The translations under genes were made by a program, and so were the position numbers. This document shows, in pieces, positions 10,649 through 20,800 of a DNA stretch of 64,000 bases (positions are counted from its first letter, which is position 1; each line of letters opens with the position of its first letter). Where the stretch lies: contig NZ_VUKA01000003.1 in NCBI RefSeq assembly GCF_008386565.1, positions 62,001 to 126,000 on the forward strand. The letters run 5' to 3'. The notes below the pieces were generated by a model. It was not told where the DNA came from. It worked only from the letters and a program-made list of their open reading frames with translations, and did not search any database. Origin of the DNA: Teichococcus oryzae (lineage in GTDB: Bacteria; Pseudomonadota; Alphaproteobacteria; Acetobacterales; Acetobacteraceae).

Positions 10649-11506
10649 CTAGATCCGGTTCAGGAACTCCCCGAATGCGGCGTTGAAGGCCTCCGGCCGC
10701 TCGAAATAAGGCGAATGGCCGGCATCGGGGATCTCCACATGCCGGGCATCCGGCATCCGTGCCGCCAGCAGCGGCGCCATGGGGGCGGGGAACACCACGT
10801 CCTCCGCGCCGGTGATCCACAGCGTCGGCAGGCGCAGGCCTTCGAGGTCGCTGGCGGGGCGGGTGCGCGCGGCGAACATGCGGCGGCGCAGCGCCTCCTT
10901 GTCCAGGCCGGCGCTCAACTCATCCACGGCGCGGTACAATAGGTGCAGCGCCGGCTGCTCCTCCGCCATGCGGGCGCCGGCCGCCGGATGCACGCCGCGC
11001 GCCGCGCCGGCCGCCTTCGCCGCCTCGGCGCGCGATGCCCATTCCGCCAGCAGGGCTTCCGCCTCCGGCCCGGCGCTGCGCGGATCGATGGGGCCGGACG
11101 TGGCCGACAGCACCAGCCCGCGCAGCCGGCCTGGATGGCGCAGGGCGAAGTCGATGCCCGTCCATCCTCCCATGGATTGCCCCACGAAAACCGGCGCCTC
11201 GATCCGCAGCGCATCCAGAAGGGCGGCGAGATCATCGGCATAGGCGGCCGGATCGGGCGCGGCCGCCGCCTCGGACGGAAAGAATCCACGATGGCTGAAG
11301 GTGATGCAGCAATGCCCCGTCGCGAAATGACCAACCTGCCGCCACCAGGACAGGTGGTTGCCGCCCAGCCCATGGCCGAACACCAGCGCCGGCCCCTCCC
11401 CCACCGCCTCGAAGTAAAGCCGGGCATCGGGCCGGTCCACGAAGCCGCGGCGCCGGGGCGCGCTGCCGCCGGGCAGCGCCAGGGGCTGGGTCGGGTATTC
11501 GGTCAT
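10649..11506 (-). CDS. Alpha/beta-fold hydrolase
   Basis: 285 residues. The oxyanion region (FGHGLGGNHLSWW), nucleophile elbow VGQSMGGW with Ser, and a C-terminal catalytic His in PDAGHSPYFERPEAF are all visible, as in epoxide hydrolase, haloperoxidase and 3-oxoadipate enol-lactonase relatives. The start at 11506 (MTEYPTQ) has GAGGA eight bases upstream; the frame extends further but only through low-complexity sequence. The substrate cannot be told from sequence. It is convergent with glpK and downstream of a LysE-type exporter gene, with no pathway link I can defend. Confidence 0.85.
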   Translation of the reverse strand: MTEYPTQPLALPGGSAPRRRGFVDRPDARLYFEAVGEGPALVFGHGLGGNHLSWWRQVGHFATGHCCITFSHRGFFPSEAAAAPDPAAYADDLAALLDALRIEAPVFVGQSMGGWTGIDFALRHPGRLRGLVLSATSGPIDPRSAGPEAEALLAEWASRAEAAKAAGAARGVHPAAGARMAEEQPALHLLYRAVDELSAGLDKEALRRRMFAARTRPASDLEGLRLPTLWITGAEDVVFPAPMAPLLAARMPDARHVEIPDAGHSPYFERPEAFNAAFGEFLNRI

Positions 11507-11609
11507 GGCGGCGTCCTCGCAATGCGTGGGGCGCAGCTTGCGGCGCGGCGGGTGGTGTGTCGAGGGTGCGGACAGGGACATGCGGCAAGGCCGCCGCAGG
11601 CTGGTGCGG

Positions 11610-12236
11610 TCAGGGCGCCGCCCGCCGCCAGCCCATAGCGAGCACTCCCGCGCCCATCAGCAGCCCGCCCCCGGCGCGGTTCACCGCCCGCTGCAGGGAA
11701 GGCCGCCGCAAGCCGCGCCGGGCCGAGGCCGCCAGCAGCGCGTAAAGCCCTGCATTCAGCGCGGCCAGGGTGACAAAGGTCACCTCCATCACCGCGACCT
11801 GCGGCCAGAACGGCGCCCCCGCACTGATGAATTGCGGCACAAAGGCCACAAAGAAGACGATGCTCTTGGGGTTCAGCGCCGTCACGGCATAGGCATGGGC
11901 GAAGATGCGGCGCAGGCTGGCAGCTGGCGCCTGCGTGGACCTCGTATCCAGCACCGGCGCCCGCCAGAGCCGGATGCCGAGCCAGATCAGATAAGCGCCG
12001 CCGATCCAGCGCAAGGCGGTGAACAGCGTGGCCGAGGCCGCCAGCACGGCGCCCAGGCCGAGCATGGAGGCCGTCATCGCCGTTAGGTCACCCAACGCCA
12101 CCCCGGCCACCATGGCGGCAGCGGGCCGCCGCCCATGACCCAGCGCATAGGACACCACCAGCAGCACGGTGGGTCCCGGAATGGCCAGCATCACCAGCGA
12201 TGCGGCGGTGAAGGCCAGCCAGTTGTCGAACGGCAT
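11610..12236 (-). CDS. LysE/RhtB-family amino-acid exporter
   Basis: 208 residues with about six hydrophobic segments. The N-terminal family block PGPTVLLVVSYALGHGRR (around residues 20-37) is the RhtB/LeuE signature, followed by a loop rich in Ala/Gly. Such inner-membrane proteins export amino acids such as homoserine, threonine, leucine or lysine by proton antiport. The specific substrate is unknown. It is preceded on the same strand by the AztD-like gene about 100 bases away and is probably transcribed alone. Confidence 0.86.
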   Translation of the reverse strand: MPFDNWLAFTAASLVMLAIPGPTVLLVVSYALGHGRRPAAAMVAGVALGDLTAMTASMLGLGAVLAASATLFTALRWIGGAYLIWLGIRLWRAPVLDTRSTQAPAASLRRIFAHAYAVTALNPKSIVFFVAFVPQFISAGAPFWPQVAVMEVTFVTLAALNAGLYALLAASARRGLRRPSLQRAVNRAGGGLLMGAGVLAMGWRRAAP

Positions 12237-12341
12237 GGATCATCCCCCAACGGATCTTCCGCCGGGCCAGCAATCCATGCCGGATGCGCGCTGGCAATCC
12301 CCGCGCGATCCGCCCCCTGGCGTTCCCGTTCCGGCGTTGGG

Positions 12342-13514
12342 TCAGTGGCGCTCGCCGGATGCCGCGATGGCCAGGATGTTGAAAGGGGTGCCCTCGATGG
12401 CGATTTCGTGCCGCAGCGCGAGGCTGCCGGCATCCAGCACCAGCAGGCGGGATTGCGCGGGGTCCGTCACCGCCACCATCCCGCCGGCGGCTGACAGGCG
12501 CGGACGGGCCAGGGCCCAGCCGCCATCCATGGAATAGCGCCGGAGCAGCGGCACGCTGGCCAGGATCTCGCCCTTCAACGTGTCGATGCGGTGGAGCCCG
12601 CCATCCTCGGTTATCACGAACATCGATGCGGATCGCTCCGGATCCAGCGCATAGGCCACGCGGCGCGCGGGCAGTTCGACCACCATGAAGCGCCCTGCAT
12701 CCGGGTCCAGGATGGTCACGGCGTCGGGGCCGAAATCAGCGGCAAACAGGTGGAAGTCGGCGCCCCCGGCCAGGCTCCGCACCATCCGGCCACTGGCGGT
12801 GCCCTCCGGATAGGCGACCTTGCGGAAAACCTGGCTGCGCGTGTCCAGCAACAGCACGCCATCCGCGCAGCCCAGGGCGATGACCCGGTTCGAGACGGCT
12901 TCCCCATGCAGCATCGGGCAGTCATCGCGGCGCGCGGTTTCCCGCCCCCCGGCATCGAGCAGCACGACGCCGCCCGGACGCGCCCCGGCCGCCGCGGCGT
13001 GGCTCACCAGCAGCATCGGCCCGGCCGCGGCGTGGAAGGGATAGGCGAGGCCGTGATGCGCGGCATTGGCACGCAGCGTGACCGGCGCACCCTCCCCCGT
13101 CACCACCACCGACCCGTCGCCGTCGAAGAAACTGGCGAGACGTCCGTCGCCGGCGAGAACATGCGACGGCTTCGGACCATGGGCCACGCCAGGGATCAGG
13201 CGCGGCCCGGACAAACGGAGATCGGCGTGGTCGCCATGATTCTCCACCGTGATGCCGAGGTCGATGACATCCACCCGCCCCGCCGGCCCCTGCGCTAGCG
13301 AGACCTGCCCCGGCGCCGCGCCGCGGCGCAGGCTGCCGGGTGAAGCGGTGTCCAGCCGGCGCAGAATGCGCCCGGTCAGCAGGTCCACGAGGGTGACGCC
13401 ACCGCGGGCATGATCCGTGATCACGGCGCGGTTGACATAGACCGTTTCCGCCTGAACGGATCCTGGCCCCGCCAGCACCGTCAGGGCCACGGCGATGAAG
13501 CTCAGTGCGCGCAT
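12342..13514 (-). CDS. aztD: Secreted beta-propeller protein, probable AztD-like zinc metallochaperone
   Basis: 390 residues with a Sec signal peptide (cleavage after residue 22, SVQA). The mature protein has repeated strand-rich blocks (VDLLTGRILRRLD, VTILDPDAGRFMVVELP, LLVLDAGSLALRHEIAI) typical of a beta-propeller. A His/Asp motif HGDHAD (93-98) and HH near 130 could bind metal. The family AztD delivers zinc in the periplasm to the AztABC importer. A Zur-type palindrome lies 17 bases before the start codon, which strongly favours a zinc role. No aztABC genes are next to it. Family identity is from memory of motif and context, so moderate confidence. Confidence 0.6.
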   Translation of the reverse strand: MRALSFIAVALTVLAGPGSVQAETVYVNRAVITDHARGGVTLVDLLTGRILRRLDTASPGSLRRGAAPGQVSLAQGPAGRVDVIDLGITVENHGDHADLRLSGPRLIPGVAHGPKPSHVLAGDGRLASFFDGDGSVVVTGEGAPVTLRANAAHHGLAYPFHAAAGPMLLVSHAAAAGARPGGVVLLDAGGRETARRDDCPMLHGEAVSNRVIALGCADGVLLLDTRSQVFRKVAYPEGTASGRMVRSLAGGADFHLFAADFGPDAVTILDPDAGRFMVVELPARRVAYALDPERSASMFVITEDGGLHRIDTLKGEILASVPLLRRYSMDGGWALARPRLSAAGGMVAVTDPAQSRLLVLDAGSLALRHEIAIEGTPFNILAIAASGERH

Positions 13515-13530
13515 CTGCGTTATCCGTAAT

Positions 13531-13543
13531 GTTATAACATAAC
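13531..13543 (-). promoter_or_regulatory. Zur-box-like palindrome upstream of the AztD-like gene
   Basis: GTTAT-AAC-ATAAC is a perfect 5-bp inverted repeat with a 3-base centre in an AT-rich island of otherwise GC-rich DNA. It matches the alphaproteobacterial Zur operator pattern GTTATrTTATAAC read on the minus strand. At 17 bases from the start codon it would block transcription or initiation when zinc is sufficient. Confidence 0.6.
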
Positions 13544-13736
13544 TATTGTGGAGAATGCAGATGCGCGCAAGAAGCCCCGGCTCAAATTAGCCGTTGCTTC
13601 GCCGGATGGCCTGTCAGGATGGCGGAAGCCCATCGCCGCTCCCGCCCGTTCCGCCGCAGGCGCTGCCGCGCGCGAAAGGCCCTTGCCGCCGCGTCCCGGC
13701 TTCCTGGCCCCCTCCCGCGCGGCGGCGCCATCGTGG

Positions 13737-14753
13737 TCAGGTGCCGGACAGCGCTTCCTGGAACAGCGCCGCGTCAACATTGGCGCCGGAGGTCAGCACG
13801 GCGAGCACCCGGCCCCTGGCCTCGATCTTGCCGGACAGCACGGCGGCCAGCGCGGCGGCGCCGCCCGGCTCCACCACCAGCCGGAATTCCTCGAAAGCCA
13901 GCCGCATCGCCGCCATCGCCTCGGCATCGCTGACGCCGAGCGCGCCGCGAAGATGCCGCCGCGCCACCTCGAAGGTCATCACGCCCGGCGTCGCCGCCAG
14001 CAACGCGTCGCAGATGGAAGGCTTCGACACGTCATTGCTTTGCCGCGCGCCGCTGGCGAGGCTGCGGGCCAAGTCGTCATAGTCCTGCGGCTCCACCGCC
14101 CAGACCCCGGTGGCGGGGGACAGCGCATGGGCCGCGATGGCGCAGCCCGCCGCCAGCCCGCCGCCCGAGCAGTTCACCAGCAGCGCATCCGGCGCCGCGC
14201 CCATCTCCTGGGCCTGCCGCACCATCTCCATCCCCACCGTGCCGGCGCCCGCGATGATGCGGCGATCCTCGAAGGGGGGGATCAGGGTCAGGCCCCGGCT
14301 GGCGGCGAGGTCGCGGCCGATCGCCTCGCGGTCCTCGGTGCGGCGGTCATACAGCACCACCTCCGCGCCCCATTCGCGGGTGCGGCGGATCTTGGTGGCG
14401 GGCGCGTCCTCGGGCATCACCAGCACGGCCGGGGCGTTGTGGCGGGACGCGGCCCAGGCCACCGCCTGCGCGTGGTTGCCGGAGGAGAAGCCGATCACCC
14501 CCCGCGCCCGCGCCGCATCCTCCATCTGCGCGATGAAGTTCCAGGCGCCGCGCGCCTTGAAGCTGCCGGTGCGCTGCAGCCCCTCCGCCTTCAGCAGCAG
14601 CCGGCCGCCGAGGAGGCGGTTGACCCGCTCGCTTTCCAGCAGCGGCGTCCGCACCAGCGCCCCGGCGATGCGGCCGGCCGCCGCCTCGATCTCGTCGAAG
14701 CCGGGCGGTTGCAGGTGCCAGGGGGTTTCAACGGAAGCGGGGGCATGATCCAT
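13737..14753 (-). CDS. PLP-dependent threonine/serine dehydratase family protein
   Basis: 338 residues from the chosen ATG at 14753; in-frame ATGs at 14762 and 14786 are equally possible, and none has a clear ribosome site. The PLP lysine motif GSFKARGAWN, the substrate loop SSGNHAQAVAW and the phosphate-binding SGGGLAAG are present, the fold-type II signature. Length fits the catabolic threonine dehydratase/serine racemase group without an ACT domain. It would deaminate threonine or serine to a 2-oxo acid, or racemise serine. The next gene on this strand is a D-amino-acid-dehydrogenase-like flavoprotein, suggesting amino-acid catabolism. Confidence 0.85.
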   Translation of the reverse strand: MDHAPASVETPWHLQPPGFDEIEAAAGRIAGALVRTPLLESERVNRLLGGRLLLKAEGLQRTGSFKARGAWNFIAQMEDAARARGVIGFSSGNHAQAVAWAASRHNAPAVLVMPEDAPATKIRRTREWGAEVVLYDRRTEDREAIGRDLAASRGLTLIPPFEDRRIIAGAGTVGMEMVRQAQEMGAAPDALLVNCSGGGLAAGCAIAAHALSPATGVWAVEPQDYDDLARSLASGARQSNDVSKPSICDALLAATPGVMTFEVARRHLRGALGVSDAEAMAAMRLAFEEFRLVVEPGGAAALAAVLSGKIEARGRVLAVLTSGANVDAALFQEALSGT

Positions 14754-14807
14754 GGGGGCCATCCGGTGCTGGGAAGCCACCGGCATAAACCCGGCCGCGC
14801 GGGCTGG

Positions 14808-16088
14808 CTAGGCGGCGCGGCGCGGCAGGCGGTACGGCCCCACCGGGATGGCCGGCTCCCGCCCGGCGATCATCGCCGCCAGCAGGTGGCCGGTGCCGCA
14901 GCCGATGGTGAAGCCGAGGCCGCCATGGCCCAGATGCAGCCAGAGCCGGCCAATGCCGCTTTCGCCCAGGATCGGCTTCCAGTCCGGCGTGGCCGGGCGC
15001 AGGCCGGCCCAGGGATCGGCGCGGGACCAGTCGCCGCCGGCCGGGAAGGCTTCCACCGCCTGGCGTTGCAGCAGGGCGACGCGGTCTTCCGACAGCCGCG
15101 TGCCGAAGCCCACCAGGTCCACCATGCCGGCGACCCGCAGCCGCCCTTCCCGCTCCGCCGTGGCGCCTTCGAGCAGCGCATAGACCGTCTTGTGGTGGGC
15201 ATCGGTGATGCTGATCTCGGGCGGACAGTCGGAGGAGCGCGTCGGCACCGTCAGGCTGTAGCCCTTCAGCGGGTAGAGCGGCAGGCGCAGGCCGAGCGGC
15301 TCCGCAAGCTTCATGGCGCCGATGCCGGAGGACAGCACGAAGGCATCCGCATCCACCAGGCCGCCCGTGGTTTCCGCCGCCTCCACCGCGCCGCCGGCCA
15401 GGCGCAGGCCGGTGACCTCGCGGCCGAACAGGAACTGCACGCGGCTGCGCCGGGCCAGGGCATTCTTCAGCGCCAGGCAGAAGGCCAGGGAATCGCCCAC
15501 CGCCTCCTCCGGGGTGAACACGCCGCCGGCCAGTTCGCCGCCCATGGCCGCCAGGGCCGGCTCCAGCTCCAGGCATTCCCGCGCATCCAGCACCTGCTGC
15601 CGCGCGCCTTCCTTCGCCTGCAGCGCCACCACGGCGGCCGCGCCCCGCAGTTCCTCCGCGTCGCGGAACACCACCAGCTTGCCGTTCCGGCGATAGCTGA
15701 AATCCAGCCGCTCCCCGGCCATCATCTCCGCCAGCACGTCGCGGCTGTGATAGGCGAGGCGCAGCATGGCGCGGGTGCCGGCCTCGAAATTCTCCGGGCG
15801 GGCGGCCCGCAGGAAGCCCAGCAGCCAGCGCCACAGCCGCGGGTCCATCTGCGGCCGGAGGCGGAGCGGCGCCTCGGCATCCAGCATCCAGCCCAGGCCC
15901 TTGCGCGGCACGCCGGGCGCCGCCAGCGGCGCCACATAGCTGTAGCTGAGCTGCCCGCCATTGGCGCGGCTGGTGCCGAGGCCGGGGCCGTCCTCCCGGT
16001 CCAGCACCACCACCTCGTGGCCATCATCCGCCAGGTGCCAGGCGGCGCACAGCCCGGCGATGCCGGCGCCGATGACGCAAACCTTCAT
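14808..16088 (-). CDS. FAD-dependent D-amino-acid dehydrogenase-like oxidoreductase
   Basis: 426 residues. The N-terminus KVCVIGAGIAGLCAAWHLADDGH is the dinucleotide fold (GxGxxG), followed by the second acidic residue in VVVLDRE and a GGQLSYSY loop; the C-terminal HLGHGGLGFTIGCGTG closes the FAD site, as in DadA. Such enzymes oxidise D-amino acids or related amines to 2-oxo acids and pass electrons to the respiratory chain. ATG 16088 is chosen because the dinucleotide fold begins right after it; upstream sequence is arginine-rich and unlike a leader. The substrate is not certain. Confidence 0.88.
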   Translation of the reverse strand: MKVCVIGAGIAGLCAAWHLADDGHEVVVLDREDGPGLGTSRANGGQLSYSYVAPLAAPGVPRKGLGWMLDAEAPLRLRPQMDPRLWRWLLGFLRAARPENFEAGTRAMLRLAYHSRDVLAEMMAGERLDFSYRRNGKLVVFRDAEELRGAAAVVALQAKEGARQQVLDARECLELEPALAAMGGELAGGVFTPEEAVGDSLAFCLALKNALARRSRVQFLFGREVTGLRLAGGAVEAAETTGGLVDADAFVLSSGIGAMKLAEPLGLRLPLYPLKGYSLTVPTRSSDCPPEISITDAHHKTVYALLEGATAEREGRLRVAGMVDLVGFGTRLSEDRVALLQRQAVEAFPAGGDWSRADPWAGLRPATPDWKPILGESGIGRLWLHLGHGGLGFTIGCGTGHLLAAMIAGREPAIPVGPYRLPRRAA

Positions 16089-16255
16089 GGCGCGTCCTGC
16101 CGCAGCAGGCGGGGGGAGGGAAAGATCGATCTGCGCATATTGCCCTGGCCTTCCGAGGATGCGCTGCCCCGGAGGGCAGAACCGCGCGGCGCGGCGGCGG
16201 AATCGCCGCGCCGCGCCCTGGGCCGCCAACCTAGAGCACTTCGCCCCCGCGGTTA

Positions 16256-16284
16256 ATCGGCGCCGGAAGCGGTTCCGCGCCGAT
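16256..16284 (-). terminator. Hairpin downstream of selO
   Basis: ATCGGCGC (16256-16263) pairs perfectly with GCGCCGAT (16277-16284); an inner GGAA/TTCC pair continues the stem. It lies 22 bases after the selO stop on the minus strand and is followed by an AT-containing stretch without a strong T-run. Confidence 0.45.
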
Positions 16285-16305
16285 CATTCCACGCTGGCCG
16301 CCGCC

Positions 16306-17781
16306 TCAGGTGCCGCAGAAGGTTTGCCGCACTTCCTCGCCCGGCGCGGCGGGCAGGGCGTAATGCTCGAAGCCGGGCTGGTCGTCATAGGGGCGGGCCA
16401 GGAGGTCGGCCATTTCGTGGAACAGGGTGAAGTCTTCCCGCTCCACCGCCGCGGCGATGGCGGCCTCGACCCGGTGGTTGCGGGGGATGAAGGCCGGGTT
16501 CACCGCGTTCATGGCGGCGCGGCGAGTTTCCGGGGAAGCGCCTTCCCGCTCCAGCCGCCGCCGCCAATCCCCGGCCCAGCCATCAAAGGCGGCCGGATCG
16601 CGGAACAGGGCGCGGGCCTGGTCGGCATCGGCGAGGTGGCGGAAGGCCAAGGTGAAATCCGCGCCGTTCTCCGCCATGCGGGTGAGCAGGTCCTGCACCA
16701 GGGCGATGTCGCCCTCCTCCTCCGTCAGCAGGCCGAGCTTGCGTCGCAGGCCGGCATGATAGGCGGCCTCGAAGGCCGGCGCGAAGCCGGACAGGGCCTG
16801 CTGGGCCCGCTCCACCGCCGCTTCCTCGTCCAGCGCCAGCAGCGGCAGCAGGCATTCGGCCAGCCGCGCCAGGTTCCATTGCACGATGCGCGGCTGGTTG
16901 CCGTAGGCGTAGCGGCCGAAGCTGTCGATGGAGCTGAACACCGTCGCCGGGTCATAGGCCTCCATGAAGGCGCAGGGGCCGAAATCGATGGTTTCGCCGG
17001 AAATGCTGGTGTTGTCGGTGTTCATCACGCCGTGCACGAAGCCGACCAGCAGCCATTGCGCGACAAGCGCCGCCTGCCGCCGCACCACGCCGGCGAAGAA
17101 GGCCTGCGCCGGGTTCTCCGCCTCGGCCGCCAGCGGGTCGTGCCGGGCGATGGCGTAGTCCAGCAGGATGCGAAGCCCCTCCTCGTCCCGCCGGGCGGCG
17201 AAATACTGGAAGGTGCCGACGCGGAGATGGCTGGCGGCGACGCGGGTGAACACGCCGCCCGGCAATTCCCGCTCGCGCAGCACCGTCTCGCCCGTGGTCA
17301 CGGCGGCCAGGGCCCGGGTCGCCGGAATGCCGAGCGCCGCCATGGCTTCGCTGACAAGGTATTCGCGCAGCACCGGGCCCAGCGCGGCGCGGCCATCGCC
17401 GCGGCGCGAGAACGGCGTCGGGCCGGAACCCTTCAGCTGGATGTCGCGGCGGGTGCCATCCGGCGCCACCTGCTCACCCAGCAGGATGGCCCGGCCATCG
17501 CCGAGCTGCGGCACGAAGCCGCCGAACTGGTGGCCGGCATAGGCCATGGCCAGCGGTATCCCCCCTTCCGGCACGCGGTTGCCGGCGAGCACCGCGACGC
17601 CCTCGGGCGAGCGCAGCGCCTCCGGGTCCAGCCCGAGTTGCTCCGCCAGCGCCGCGTTCACCCGCACCAGCTTCGGCGCGGCCACCGGCGTCGGGTCCAG
17701 CCGGGCATAGAAGCGCCCTGGCAGGCGGGCATAGGAATTGTCGAAGCGGAAGCGCGGCTCAGTGGCGGTGATGGCATCCAT
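16306..17781 (-). CDS. selO: Protein adenylyltransferase SelO (YdiU family)
   Basis: 491 residues, typical for the family. SelO is a pseudokinase-fold enzyme that transfers AMP from ATP to Ser/Thr/Tyr of proteins and protects against oxidative stress. Family blocks seen: [12 protein letters not shown] at the N-terminus, [24 protein letters not shown], the glycine-rich [18 protein letters not shown], and [23 protein letters not shown] with catalytic and metal residues. The C-terminus ends FCGT, so the residue that is selenocysteine in some eukaryotic homologues is cysteine here. The start at 17781 (MDAITATEP) is preferred over an in-frame upstream codon at 17817. Confidence 0.94.
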   Translation of the reverse strand: MDAITATEPRFRFDNSYARLPGRFYARLDPTPVAAPKLVRVNAALAEQLGLDPEALRSPEGVAVLAGNRVPEGGIPLAMAYAGHQFGGFVPQLGDGRAILLGEQVAPDGTRRDIQLKGSGPTPFSRRGDGRAALGPVLREYLVSEAMAALGIPATRALAAVTTGETVLRERELPGGVFTRVAASHLRVGTFQYFAARRDEEGLRILLDYAIARHDPLAAEAENPAQAFFAGVVRRQAALVAQWLLVGFVHGVMNTDNTSISGETIDFGPCAFMEAYDPATVFSSIDSFGRYAYGNQPRIVQWNLARLAECLLPLLALDEEAAVERAQQALSGFAPAFEAAYHAGLRRKLGLLTEEEGDIALVQDLLTRMAENGADFTLAFRHLADADQARALFRDPAAFDGWAGDWRRRLEREGASPETRRAAMNAVNPAFIPRNHRVEAAIAAAVEREDFTLFHEMADLLARPYDDQPGFEHYALPAAPGEEVRQTFCGT

Positions 17782-17823
17782 GCAGCGGCAGATTGGGCCG
17801 GGATGGACGCGTAACAAGTGGGG

Positions 17824-17843
17824 CCGGCACCGGGCCGTGCCGG
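17824..17843 (-). terminator. Hairpin after the RND pump gene
   Basis: CCGGCAC (17824-17830) pairs with GTGCCGG (17837-17843) around a 6-base loop, 17 bases beyond the pump stop codon on the minus strand and before selO. No T-run; a modest terminator candidate. Confidence 0.35.
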
Positions 17844-17859
17844 ACCCCTTCCCCTGCCA

Positions 17860-20800
17860 TCAGGCCGCCCGCGCCCGGCGCCCGCGGACCAGGCGCAGCG
17901 CCCAGCCCCCGAAATCGTCCACCACCGTATAAACCACCGGCACCACCACCAGGCTCAGCAGGGTCGAGGTGATCAGCCCGCCGATCACCACCAGCGCCAT
18001 CGGCGACCGGAACTCGGAATCCGCGCCGATGCCGGCGGCGATGTGGACCATGCCGGCGGTCATGGCGATGGTGGTCATGATGATGGGGCGGGCCCGCTTG
18101 CGCGCCGCCTCGAACAGCGCCTCGGTCCGGGAATGGCCGGCGCGGCGGGATTCGATGGCGTATTCCACCAGCAGGATGGAGTTCTTGGCAACGATGCCCA
18201 TCAGCATCAGCACGCCGATCACCGCCGACACGCTGAGCGCGCCGCCAGCCAGCAGCAGCGCCATCAGCGCGCCGCCAAGAGACAGCGGCAAGGCCGACAT
18301 GATGGTCAGGGGCTGCAGGAAGCCGCCGAACAGCAGCACCAGCACGATGTAGATCAGCAGCACGCCGGAACCGAGCGCGAGGACGAAGCCGGAGAACAGC
18401 TCGGCCATCACCTCCACATCCCCCACCGGCTGTTCCCGCACGCCGGGCGGCAGGTCGCGCATGATCGGAAGCTGCGCCACCAGCGCCGTCGCCTCGCCCA
18501 GCGGCATGCCGTTCAGCTCGGCCTGCACCGTCGCCTTGCGGGTACGGTCCAGCCGGTCGATCTGTGCGGGGCCAGCGCCGTGGCGGATCTCGGCCACCGC
18601 TTCCAGCGGCACCGCCATATCGGCCCGGCCGGCGACGCGCAGGGAGCGCAGGGCTGCCAGATCGTCGCGCGCGGCCTCGTCCAGCATGACGCGGATCGGG
18701 ATCTGCCGGTCGGGCAGGTTGAAGCGCGCCAGGTTCTGGTCGATGTCGCCGATCGTCGCGATGCGCGCCGTCATGCCAATCGCAGCGGCCGACACGCCAA
18801 GCTCGGCGGCGCGCGCCTCCAGCGGCGCGATCTGCAGTTCCGGCCGCTCCAGGCTGGCGGTGGAGCGGGCGCCGGACAGCGCCGGGATGCCGCGCATCTG
18901 CCGCTCCAGCTCCCGCGCCGCGCCGGCCAGGGTGGCGGCATCGTCGCCCACCAGCGTGATTTCAGCCTTGGAGCCGCTCATGCCGTCGGCGCCGAACCGC
19001 ACCCGAACGCCGGGGATGGCTTCGAGCTGCGGGCGCAGCGCCGCCTCGAATTGCTGCTGCTTCAGGTTCCGTTCCCCGCGCGGCTTCAGCGTGACGATCA
19101 GGTTGGCGTTGCGCGGATCGCCCTGCGCCGTGGAGCTACCCATGCCGGGCCCGCCCACCACGCTGGAGGTGCCGAGCGAGGCGAAGACGGATTCCACCTC
19201 CGGCCGCGCCTTCAGGATGGCGGTGGCGCGCTGCACGGCGGCGTCGGTGTCGGCCAGGGTCGCGCCCGGCTCCAGCTCCAGCGCCACGGCGGAGCGGCCC
19301 CGGTCGGCGGCGGGAATGAAGTCGGAGGGGATCAGCGGCACCAGCGCCAGGGACAGCGCGAAGAAGCCTGTGGCGGCGCCCAGCGTCACCCAGCGATGCT
19401 TCAGGCACCAGCCGAGCAGCGACAGATAGCGGCGGCCGACCGCGCCTTCCCCCACCTCATCGGCATGCGCGCCCTGCGGCGGCTTCAGCAGGTAGGCGCC
19501 CATCAGCGGCGTCAGCAGCCGCGCGACCACCAGCGAGAAGAACACCGCCGCCGCCACGGTCAGGCCGAACTGGCGGAAGAACTGGCCGGGAATGCCGGGC
19601 ATGAAGGCGACCGGCACGAACACGGCCAGGATGGCGCCGGTGGTGGCCATCACCGCCAGCCCGATCTCGGCCGAGGCATCCAGCGCCGCGCGGAAGGCGC
19701 CGCGTTCCGGATGGGCGCGCAGGTGGCGGACGATGTTCTCGATCTCGACGATCGCATCGTCGACCAGCACGCCGACCACCAGCGTCAGCCCGAGCAGCGT
19801 CACGTTGCTCAGCGCGTAGCCGAGCCAGTGCAGCACAAGGAAGGTCGGGATCAGCGACAGCGGCATGGCGACGCTCGCCACCATGGTGGCGCGCCAGTCG
19901 CGCAGGAACAGCCACACCACCAGCACGGCCAGCAGCGTGCCGACCAGCAGCGCCTCCAGCGCGCCATGGTAGCCGGCCTCGACAAAGGCGACGGTGGAGG
20001 TGACGCGGCGGATCTCGGTGCCCGGATGCGCCGCCTGCAACGCCTCGACGCGCTTCGCCACGGCCTCCGCCACCGCGACCTCAGAGGAGCCGCGGGTGCG
20101 CATCACCTCGAACGCCACCACCGGCAGGCCGTCCAGCCGCGCGGCGGTGCGGATCTCGGCGGTGCTGTCGGATACCTCGGCGATCTCCTCCAGCCGCGCG
20201 GTGCGGCCGCCGGGCAGGATGATCGGCCGCGCCCGCAGCGCCTCGACGCTGGGGGCCGAGCCCAGGGTGCGGATGCTCTGCTCGCTCTGCCCCAGCATGC
20301 CGCGGCCGGCGGGCAGGTTGATGTTGGCGTCGCGCAGCTGCTGGTTCACCTGAAGCGCGGTGATGCCGAGCGCCAGCAGGCGGTCGGGCTTCAGCGCCAC
20401 GCGGATCTCGCGCTCGACGCCGCCCACGAGGTTGACCTCGGCCACGCCGGGAATGGCCAGCAGCGACTTCGCCACCGTGTCGGTGATGAACCAGGAAAGC
20501 TGTTCCGTGCTCATCGCCGGATTGGCGACGGTGTAGGTGACGATGGCGCCCCCCGTCACCTCGATGCGGCTGACAATGGGGTCGCGGATCGCCGCCGGCA
20601 GGTCGGCGCGGATCTGCGACACCTTGTCGCGCACGTCATTGGTGGCGCGGTCCACATCCTTGCCGAGGTTGAACTCGATCACGGTGGTGGAGGTGCCGTC
20701 ATTGACGATGGACGTCATGTGCTTGACGTCGCCGAGGCCGGAAACGGCATCCTCCACCCGCCGCGTCACCTGGGTCTCGAGCTCTGAGGGTGCCGCGCCG

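Noticed and set aside
13548-16256. Long open frame on the plus strand opposite the PLP dehydratase and the flavoprotein
   Set aside because: It is antisense to recognised enzymes, arginine/histidine/glutamine/alanine-rich, with no family motif. Very high GC leaves long antisense frames open by chance.
17818-20787. 989-codon open frame opposite the RND pump
   Set aside because: Same composition artefact; the minus strand encodes a complete AcrB-type protein with proton-relay residues.
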